DNA of 64,000 nt. It comes from Pseudoalteromonas shioyasakiensis (GTDB lineage Bacteria > Pseudomonadota > Gammaproteobacteria > Enterobacterales > Alteromonadaceae). Under the pieces are notes generated by a model. That model saw nothing but the letters and a program-made list of their open reading frames with translations. It did not search any database and had not been told where the DNA came from. Made by a program: the position numbers and the translations under genes. This document shows, one piece after another, positions 57,980 to 64,000 of this stretch. The stretch lies in the NCBI GenBank assembly GCA_013391845.1, contig CP058414.1, forward strand, positions 3,520,501-3,584,500. The letters are read 5' to 3'. Positions within the stretch are counted from its first letter, which is position 1. Every line of letters starts with the position of its first letter.

Positions 57980-58879
57980 ATGTCAGCTAAACACCCAATC
58001 ATCGCTATTACCGGTTCATCTGGGGCGGGGACTACCACAACCACCAATGCTATTAAGCACATTTTTAGAAGCTTAAGCATTGATGCAGCCTTCATCGAAG
58101 GCGATAGCTTTCATCGTTATACGCGTCCAGAGATGGATAAAAAAGTTCGTGAAGCACAACAAGAAGGCAAGCATATTAGCTACTTTGGCCGAGAAGCTAA
58201 CGATTTTGGCGCCCTTGAGGAGCTTTTTTACCAATATGGCGAAACCGGGCAAGGTAAAATCAGACGCTACTTACATACCTTTGACGAAGCGGTTCCTTAT
58301 AACCAACTACCGGGCACCTTTACCCCTTGGCAAGATTTAGAATCAAATACAGATATCTTATTCTATGAAGGTTTACATGGTGGTGCTGTCGATGAGAATC
58401 ATGATGTTGCTAAGCATGTTGATTTATTGATTGGCATGGTGCCTATTATTAACCTTGAGTGGATCCAAAAGCTCATTCGCGACACCTCTGAACGAGGCCA
58501 CTCTCGTGAAGCGGTAATGGGCTCTATTGTGCGTTCAATGGACGACTACATAAACCATATTACTCCGCAGTTTTCGCGTACTCATATTAACTTCCAGCGA
58601 GTGCCTACCGTTGATACCTCAAACCCATTCAGCGCAAAAGATATTCCTTCTTTAGATGAAAGCTTTGTTGTTATCCGCTTTCGCGGCATAGATGACGTGG
58701 ATTTTCCCTACTACTTGAGCATGATTGAAGGCAGTTTTATGTCTCGTATTAATACGCTTGTGGTGCCTGGAGGCAAAATGGGCTTAGCAATGGAGCTCGT
58801 TTTAACGCCGTTAATTAAAGATATTATTTTGAAAAAGCGCGCACTTGAAAATTTAGCCCCGGTTGACTTGCCGATTTAA
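57980..58879 (+). CDS. prkB: Phosphoribulokinase (heterotroph PrkB type)
   Basis: 299 residues. Walker A ITGSSGAGTTTTTNAI near the N-terminus, then FIEGDSFHRYTRPEMDKK, and YEGLHGGAV (Walker B region), as in E. coli PrkB. The expected activity is ribulose 5-phosphate to ribulose 1,5-bisphosphate, but heterotrophs carrying prkB have no Calvin cycle, so the true role is open. ATG 57980 is chosen to match the usual MSxKHP start; a longer frame from 57932 runs into the palindromic repeat. Confidence 0.93.
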   Translation: MSAKHPIIAITGSSGAGTTTTTNAIKHIFRSLSIDAAFIEGDSFHRYTRPEMDKKVREAQQEGKHISYFGREANDFGALEELFYQYGETGQGKIRRYLHTFDEAVPYNQLPGTFTPWQDLESNTDILFYEGLHGGAVDENHDVAKHVDLLIGMVPIINLEWIQKLIRDTSERGHSREAVMGSIVRSMDDYINHITPQFSRTHINFQRVPTVDTSNPFSAKDIPSLDESFVVIRFRGIDDVDFPYYLSMIEGSFMSRINTLVVPGGKMGLAMELVLTPLIKDIILKKRALENLAPVDLPI

Positions 58880-58928
58880 CTCACTCGGGTACACTGCTGA
58901 CTCTGTCGAAAATAATGGAGTCGTCGGC

Positions 58929-59468
58929 TTGAAACAAACATTACGTGTTATTGTCGGTTCAAAGAACCCTGTTAAAATTAACGCAGCTAAACATGTCTTT
59001 AGTCTTTACTTCCCAAACCATACGATTGAATGCCTAGGCGAACATGCGCCTTCTGGTGTTCCAGATCAGCCGCTAGGCGAAGACGAAACCCGTATTGGCG
59101 CTGAAAATCGTGTTAAATATTGCCAAAACCACTTTGATGCCGACTTTTATGCAGCAATGGAAGGTGGCGCAGAACAATTTAGTTATGGCGCAGCAACCTT
59201 TGCCTTTGTGGTGATTGCAAACACGCAACAATTTAGCGTTGGTCGCAGTAGTAACCTGCCGTTACCGCAACCTTTTTACGATGCCTTGCTAGCTGGTAAA
59301 GAACTAGGTGATGTCATGGATGATGCATTCAATACCGTTAATATTAAACAACAAGGTGGCGCTATTGGCTTACTAACCAATCACCTTGCTACGCGTGAAA
59401 GCACTTATGTACAAGCGCTGACACTGGCAATGGCGCCATTTTTACACCCTACTCTATTCAATCAGTAA
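58929..59468 (+). CDS. yjjX: Inosine/xanthosine triphosphatase (YjjX)
   Basis: Cleans the nucleotide pool of ITP and XTP. About 179 residues, Maf/HAM1-like fold: VIVGSKNPVKINAAK at the start, SGVPDQPLGEDETRIGAENR, and YAAMEGG with the acidic active site. The start TTG 58929 has GGAG ten bases upstream; the longer frame from 58863 overlaps prkB. Followed 12 bases later by yjjG, giving a nucleotide-cleaning pair. Confidence 0.92.
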   Translation: MKQTLRVIVGSKNPVKINAAKHVFSLYFPNHTIECLGEHAPSGVPDQPLGEDETRIGAENRVKYCQNHFDADFYAAMEGGAEQFSYGAATFAFVVIANTQQFSVGRSSNLPLPQPFYDALLAGKELGDVMDDAFNTVNIKQQGGAIGLLTNHLATRESTYVQALTLAMAPFLHPTLFNQ

Positions 59469-59479
59469 TTAGGATAACC

Positions 59480-60154
59480 ATGAAGTATAGCCACGTATTA
59501 TTCGATGCCGATGAAACGCTATTTAGCTTTAATGCATTTGAAGGTTTAAAAGTGATGTTCGCTAATTACGGCGTAGAATTTACTGATTCAGATTATCATC
59601 ATTACCAAGCAACCAATAAGCCGCTTTGGGTTGCTTATCAAAAGCACGAAATTACTGCTAGTGAGCTGCAGATAACTCGCTTTACAGAATGGGCGAATAA
59701 ACTCGATGTGCCAGCAAAAGCACTGAACGATGGCTTCTTAGACGCTATGGCTTCTATTTGTGTGCCACTACCCGGTGCCGTTGAATTACTAACAAAATTA
59801 AAACCACACGCCAAGCTAGGCATCATTACCAATGGATTTGCTAAGTTACAACAAAAACGCCTAGAGCACACTGGTCTACAGGATATGTTCGATTGGCTTG
59901 TTATTTCAGAATTAGTCGGTAAAGCAAAGCCTGCCCCAGAAATTTTTCAACATACATTTCAACTCATGGGTAATCCGCCAAAAGAGCAGATTTTAATGGT
60001 TGGTGATACCGCCGCCAGCGATATTTTAGGCGGACACAATGTCGGTATCGACACTTGCTGGTTGCAACATCCTGGGGTTGAGTTACCAGAAGATATTAAA
60101 CCAACCTATCAAATCAATCAGTTGGTCGAGCTTGAAGCGATTCTTGGCTTATAG
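59480..60154 (+). CDS. yjjG: Pyrimidine 5'-nucleotidase YjjG (HAD superfamily)
   Basis: 224 residues. HAD motifs I FDADETLFSF (nucleophile Asp), II IITNGF, III with Lys in GKAKPAPEIF, IV MVGDTAASDI. It dephosphorylates pyrimidine nucleotides including non-canonical ones. 12 bases after yjjX in one operon. Confidence 0.94.
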   Translation: MKYSHVLFDADETLFSFNAFEGLKVMFANYGVEFTDSDYHHYQATNKPLWVAYQKHEITASELQITRFTEWANKLDVPAKALNDGFLDAMASICVPLPGAVELLTKLKPHAKLGIITNGFAKLQQKRLEHTGLQDMFDWLVISELVGKAKPAPEIFQHTFQLMGNPPKEQILMVGDTAASDILGGHNVGIDTCWLQHPGVELPEDIKPTYQINQLVELEAILGL

Positions 60155-60177
60155 TTCTAGATAAATGATTGGCAAAA

Positions 60178-60206
60178 AAAAATGACGCTTAAAGCGTCAT
60201 TTTTTA
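60178..60206. terminator. Bidirectional terminator between yjjG and lpxC
   Basis: AATGACGCT (60181-60189) with AGCGTCATT (60193-60201), A run on the left and T run on the right; serves both convergent genes. Confidence 0.85.
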
Positions 60207-60226
60207 TAACTGTAATATGCTTGCGA

Positions 60227-61138
60227 TTAAGCTGTCGCTACTTCTAGGCCTGGTGCTGGCATCGTTACTGGGGTATCGAATGTTGCCCATTCCCATGCTG
60301 ACTCAGTCGCCATAATTTTACGAAGTAGTTTATTGTTTAAATCATGGCCTGATTTATAAGCCGTGATTTTACCTAGAATGTTGTGGCCAGTCATAAACAT
60401 ATCGCCCACACAGTCTAAGATCTTGTGTTTCACAAACTCATCGCTATAACGTAAGCCGTTTGGATTTAGTACTTTAAACTCATCCAATACAACTGCGTTA
60501 TCCATGCTACCACCTAATGCTAGGTTGTTAGCGTGCATATACTCGATATCTTTCATAAAGCCGAAAGTACGTGCGCGGCTGATTTCTTCAGTGAAGCTTT
60601 GTGCCGTGATATCTAAACCGATACGTTGGCGGCTTTCATTGATTGCTGGGTGATCAAACGCAATTTCAAAATCGATGTGGAAACCATCGTATGGTTCGAT
60701 CTCAGCCCATTTATCGCCTTCTTCAATACGTACTTTTTCTTTAATACGAATAAAGCGCTTAGCTGCATTTACTTCTTTAATGCCGCCTTTTTGTAACAAA
60801 TAGATGAATGGTAATGCACTACCATCCATGATTGGTACTTCTGAGCTGTCTAATTCAACAATTAGATTATCAATACCCATTGCCGCTACCGCCGCAATAA
60901 GGTGCTCAGTCGTAGATAAACGAACGCCATCTTTGTTTGTTAAACAGGTACATAGTTGCGTATCACCAACGGCTTCTGGTGTTGTTTCAAAATCAACAAC
61001 CGGATCAAGGTCTACGCGACGAAATACTATCCCAGTATTTGCGCTCGCAGGTCGGAGAGTAATAGTGACCTTCTCACCTTTATGAAGTCCAATTCCTATG
61101 GCTTTGACTACTTCTGCAATCGTACGCTGTTTAATCAT
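60227..61138 (-). CDS. lpxC: UDP-3-O-acyl-N-acetylglucosamine deacetylase
   Basis: Committed step of lipid A synthesis, zinc-dependent deacetylation. 303 residues. Zinc ligands His79 ([14 protein letters not shown]), His238 and Asp242 (HKILDCVGD) and catalytic His265 in TGHN are at the same numbers as in E. coli when ATG 61138 ([10 protein letters not shown]) is the start; a GTG at 61150 is upstream. The C-terminal Ala/Val end (GLEVATA) resembles the FtsH degradation tail. It follows ftsZ, the normal end of the dcw cluster. Confidence 0.97.
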   Translation of the reverse strand: MIKQRTIAEVVKAIGIGLHKGEKVTITLRPASANTGIVFRRVDLDPVVDFETTPEAVGDTQLCTCLTNKDGVRLSTTEHLIAAVAAMGIDNLIVELDSSEVPIMDGSALPFIYLLQKGGIKEVNAAKRFIRIKEKVRIEEGDKWAEIEPYDGFHIDFEIAFDHPAINESRQRIGLDITAQSFTEEISRARTFGFMKDIEYMHANNLALGGSMDNAVVLDEFKVLNPNGLRYSDEFVKHKILDCVGDMFMTGHNILGKITAYKSGHDLNNKLLRKIMATESAWEWATFDTPVTMPAPGLEVATA

Positions 61139-61242
61139 AGGTTCGCTCACTTATAGTTACAGTTAGACGGCGAATTGTATCATAAATACATCCAGCTGCC
61201 AATTTGTTTATTTATCAAACAAAATAACCAGTAAAAGTCTAT

Positions 61243-62490
61243 TTAGTCAGCTTGCTTTCTAAGAAAAGCAGGGATATCGAAATAATCTCCCCCTTCTGAC
61301 TTATCAGATTTTTTGCTGCTCTCAGTGCTGCTAGATACTGAGCTGCTCGTTGTACTTTGTTGTACTGGCTCTTGCTTTTCAGACGCAGATGACATGCTTA
61401 CATCATCGCTGCTACCTTGACTTGCAAAGCTTGGTACATACATGCTGCTCGTTGTTTGGTTCATTGAGCTTTGTACATCAGAACCTGATGCTTTCTTAAA
61501 GCCATTATCAACAATACCAAACTGTGGACGACGATCGCCGCCTAAACCTGTTGCAACAACCGTTACACGTAACTCGTCGCTCATTTCAGGGTCAATTACC
61601 GCACCTACAACCACTGTTGCGTTTTCTGACGCAAGTGCTTTAACGTGGTTACCAACGATTTCAAATTCTTCAATCGCAATATCCATACCTGCAGTGATAT
61701 TAACTAGGATACCTTTAGCACCTGTTAAATCGACATCTTCAAGTAGTGGGCTTGAGATAGCTGCTTCTGCCGCTTCTTGTGCTCGGTCAGGACCAGACGC
61801 AGATGCTGTACCCATCATCGCAGTCCCCATCGCTGACATAACAGTACGTACGTCGGCGAAATCCACGTTGATTAGACCAGAACGGGTGATTAGCTCTGCA
61901 ATACCTTGTACCGCACCAAATAAAACGTCATTCGCTTTTGCGAAGGCATCTAATAGTGTAGTGCCTTTGCCTAAAACTTTAAGCAATTTGTTGTTAGGAA
62001 TTGTAATAAGTGAATCTACAGTTTCTGACAATTCATTAATGCCTTGTTCAGCAGCTGCAGCACGCTTTTTACCTTCAAAGTCAAACGGGCGCGTTACAAC
62101 TGCAACCGTTAAAATGCCTAACTCTTTAGCAATTTTAGCAACCACTGGCGCAGCACCTGTACCGGTACCACCACCCATACCAGCCGCGATGAACACCATG
62201 TCAGCGCCTTCAAGGCTGGCACGGATAGTCTCAGCGTCTTCTTCAGCTGAATTACGGCCCACTTCTGGGTTAGCACCCGCACCTAGACCAGAGGTGATTT
62301 GTGTACCTAGCTGTACAGTTACATCAGCTGATGAATTACGTAATGCTTGTGCATCCGTATTCGCGGCAATGAAACGTACGCCTTCAATTTGTTGTTTTAC
62401 CATGTGCTCAACAGCGTTACCGCCGCCACCGCCCACGCCAATTACTTTAATGACAGCTTCTTCGCTGTGCTGTTCCATCATATCAAACAT
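61243..62490 (-). CDS. ftsZ: Cell division protein FtsZ
   Basis: Tubulin-like GTPase forming the Z-ring. 415 residues: [15 protein letters not shown], the signature GGGTGTG (106-112), the T7 loop region [11 protein letters not shown], then a Ser/Gln-rich linker (about 325-395) and the conserved C-terminal peptide [14 protein letters not shown] that binds FtsA and ZipA. The start ATG 62490 follows GGAGAG. 21 bases after ftsA. Confidence 0.98.
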   Translation of the reverse strand: MFDMMEQHSEEAVIKVIGVGGGGGNAVEHMVKQQIEGVRFIAANTDAQALRNSSADVTVQLGTQITSGLGAGANPEVGRNSAEEDAETIRASLEGADMVFIAAGMGGGTGTGAAPVVAKIAKELGILTVAVVTRPFDFEGKKRAAAAEQGINELSETVDSLITIPNNKLLKVLGKGTTLLDAFAKANDVLFGAVQGIAELITRSGLINVDFADVRTVMSAMGTAMMGTASASGPDRAQEAAEAAISSPLLEDVDLTGAKGILVNITAGMDIAIEEFEIVGNHVKALASENATVVVGAVIDPEMSDELRVTVVATGLGGDRRPQFGIVDNGFKKASGSDVQSSMNQTTSSMYVPSFASQGSSDDVSMSSASEKQEPVQQSTTSSSVSSSTESSKKSDKSEGGDYFDIPAFLRKQAD

Positions 62491-62511
62491 GTTTACTCTC
62501 CGACTTGAGTT

Positions 62512-63744
62512 TTAAAACTCACCTTGGAACCATTTAGTAATACGGTTCCACCAATTATTATCACCTTCAGCTTTCGATTTTTGTGCATTCATCGATTGCA
62601 TAGTACGGCCGTATTGTAACAAACCAACCGCGGTCGCGTACGAAGGATCATCTACATAATCTGTCAAACCAACCATCCCGATCGGCTTGCCAATTCTGAC
62701 TGGCATTTGGAAAATGTCTTCTGCCACTTCCATTGCCCCAGCCATTTTTGCTGTTCCGCCAGTAATGACGAGACCTGCAGCAATTTGGTCTTCAAAACCT
62801 GAGCGACGTATTTCTTCCATAGCCAGCTCAAATAACTCTCTAAAACGTGGCTCAACAACCTCAGATAAGGTATGGCGCGACATAATACGCGCAGGTCTGC
62901 CACCTACACTCGGTACTTCAATCGTATCTTCGTTGCTTGCCATTTGGCTACTTGCACACGCATATTGTACTTTGAGTGACTCAGCATGTGATATAGGAGT
63001 TCTAAATATTTTTGCAATATCACCAGTCACTTGGTTACCAGCTACCGGAATAACGGCTGAGTGACGAAGCGCACCATTAATATAAATAGTGATATCCATC
63101 GTACCACCACCAATATCTAAAACAGCTACACCGAGCTCTTTTTCATCGTCGGTTAATACTGAATAACATGATGCCAATGCCGTGAAGATCAACTGATCAA
63201 CTTCAAGCCCACAGCGCTCAACACATTTTTCGATATTCTTAGCCATATCGTTTGAGCAAGTAATGATATGCGCCCGAGCTTCCATACGTACACCGCTCAT
63301 ACCTAATGGGTTTTTAATCCCTTCTTGCATATCGATGCTGTACTCTTGTGGCAGTGCATGCAGCATTTTTCGTTCTGCCGAAATAGGGACCGAACGAGCA
63401 ATGTGGATCACATTTTCAATATCTTCGTCAGTCACTTCAGTGTTGTTAATCGCAACGACACCGCTTTCGTTTTGGCACTGGATATGTTTTCCAGAAATAC
63501 CCAAATAAACAGAGCTGATACGACAATCAGCCATCAACTCAGCTTCGTCTATAGCGCGACGAATCGACTCAGAAACAAGGTTAAGGTCGTTAACGCCACC
63601 TTTATCCATACCATGCGATACTTGGCTGCCAACACCCACAATGCTTAGTTTATTATCTGCGGTGATTTCACCAACGGTGGCCACAACTTTCGATGTGCCA
63701 ACGTCTAATCCAATCACTAGGTTTCTTTCTGCTGACTTGGTCAT
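62512..63744 (-). CDS. ftsA: Cell division protein FtsA
   Basis: Actin-like protein that anchors FtsZ to the membrane. 410 residues with VIGLDVGTSKVVATVGE (phosphate 1), the adenosine motif VITGGTAKM and a C-terminal amphipathic helix (WWNRITKWFQGEF) for membrane binding. The SHS2 insertion is present in the region of about 85-165. The start overlaps the ftsQ stop by four bases (ATGA). Confidence 0.98.
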   Translation of the reverse strand: MTKSAERNLVIGLDVGTSKVVATVGEITADNKLSIVGVGSQVSHGMDKGGVNDLNLVSESIRRAIDEAELMADCRISSVYLGISGKHIQCQNESGVVAINNTEVTDEDIENVIHIARSVPISAERKMLHALPQEYSIDMQEGIKNPLGMSGVRMEARAHIITCSNDMAKNIEKCVERCGLEVDQLIFTALASCYSVLTDDEKELGVAVLDIGGGTMDITIYINGALRHSAVIPVAGNQVTGDIAKIFRTPISHAESLKVQYACASSQMASNEDTIEVPSVGGRPARIMSRHTLSEVVEPRFRELFELAMEEIRRSGFEDQIAAGLVITGGTAKMAGAMEVAEDIFQMPVRIGKPIGMVGLTDYVDDPSYATAVGLLQYGRTMQSMNAQKSKAEGDNNWWNRITKWFQGEF

Positions 63745-64000
63745 GCCTTACTCTTATTTTCTAATTGTTCTTCTTGCAATGGCTTCCAGCTCACTGCAAG
63801 GCCGGTATCATACCGTAAATCAACAACATCGATTTGTGCATCTGCACGTTGTTCCATGCGCGGATACACGTCAATAAAACGCTGTACACGCTTTGCTTTT
63901 TCTTTGCGGCCTAAGTTCAGGCGAATGCCGTTATCAAGCCATAACTGCCACGAAAAGCGCTCAGAAAGCGCTAAACTGGTCAGCTCTAAGTTATTCAATT
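63741..64000 (-). CDS. ftsQ: Cell division protein FtsQ, C-terminal part (cut by window end)
   Basis: Only the last ~85 residues are inside the window: the segment SLALSERFSWQLWLDNGIRLNLGR and RVQRFIDVYP, then VVDLRYDTGLAVSWKP, which is the conserved FtsQ C-terminal beta domain that contacts FtsB/FtsL. Identity is strengthened by the position directly before ftsA with a four-base overlap. The N-terminus and POTRA domain lie beyond base 64000. Confidence 0.93.
   Translation of the reverse strand, partial: LNNLELTSLALSERFSWQLWLDNGIRLNLGRKEKAKRVQRFIDVYPRMEQRADAQIDVVDLRYDTGLAVSWKPLQEEQLENKSKA

Noticed and set aside
61442..62515. 357-residue open frame on the plus strand
   Set aside because: It lies entirely antisense to ftsZ. 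Its Ser/Ala/Pro-rich composition mirrors FtsZ codons, it has no ribosome-binding site and resembles no protein family.

Overview
The window is a stretch of chromosome from a marine gammaproteobacterium, most likely Pseudoalteromonas or a close Alteromonadales relative. This rests on the gene repertoire and order rather than on any rRNA: a dcw end (ftsQ-ftsA-ftsZ-lpxC), a family II pyrophosphatase, the long form of PurC, TonB-dependent receptors, DUF3034/DUF2884/DUF2750/DUF3299 proteins, and moderately AT-rich DNA. It is almost entirely coding. No rRNA, tRNA, CRISPR array, prophage or complete insertion sequence is visible. The only gene-free stretch over 300 bases is 52671-53048, and it holds a structured inverted-repeat element.

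Layout. 1-8.9 kb: 3' part of a TonB-dependent receptor, a frameshifted AFG1/ZapE-like ATPase, rsuA, a Cache-domain chemoreceptor, a DUF2884 protein and a large secreted zinc metalloprotease. 9-15 kb: fbp, two small proteins, a second TonB-dependent receptor and a TPR-sulfotransferase. 15-18.5 kb (minus): a phosphoglycerol/capsule-type glycan operon (glycerophosphotransferase, tagD-like cytidylyltransferase, KpsS-like protein) that runs into sseA. 18.6-22.8 kb (minus): a tightly overlapping operon of a periplasmic cupredoxin, a membrane GGDEF-EAL protein, a DUF3034 outer-membrane protein and a lipoprotein truncated haemoglobin. 22.9-27.8 kb: purC, a second glycerophosphotransferase and a Zrg-like ABC system with a histidine-rich permease loop and a DUF3299 protein. 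27.9-33.6 kb: a complete RND efflux operon. 33.7-39.4 kb: mutM, a small membrane protein, the pyrophosphatase, rlmB and rnr. 39.5-46.9 kb: a DUF350 / membrane protein / membrane spermidine-synthase trio, an EamA transporter, a glycerophosphodiesterase, a second chemoreceptor and queG. 46.9-50.7 kb: a two-component pair and a GNAT protein. 50.7-53.7 kb: glutathione peroxidase, parvulin, GST-like, DUF2750, the structured element and a tyrosine-recombinase-fold protein that has lost its catalytic residues. 53.8-64 kb: M1 aminopeptidase, two uncharacterised proteins, prkB, yjjX, yjjG, then lpxC, ftsZ, ftsA and the end of ftsQ.

The best candidates for undescribed biology are three. First, the 265-bp element with perfect 24-bp terminal inverted repeats, whose right end supplies an apparent promoter to the catalytically dead recombinase-like gene. 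Second, the cupredoxin / c-di-GMP / DUF3034 / lipoprotein-haemoglobin operon. Third, the DUF350-membrane protein-SpeE trio. All functional statements are family-based inference from reading the sequence; no searches were run.
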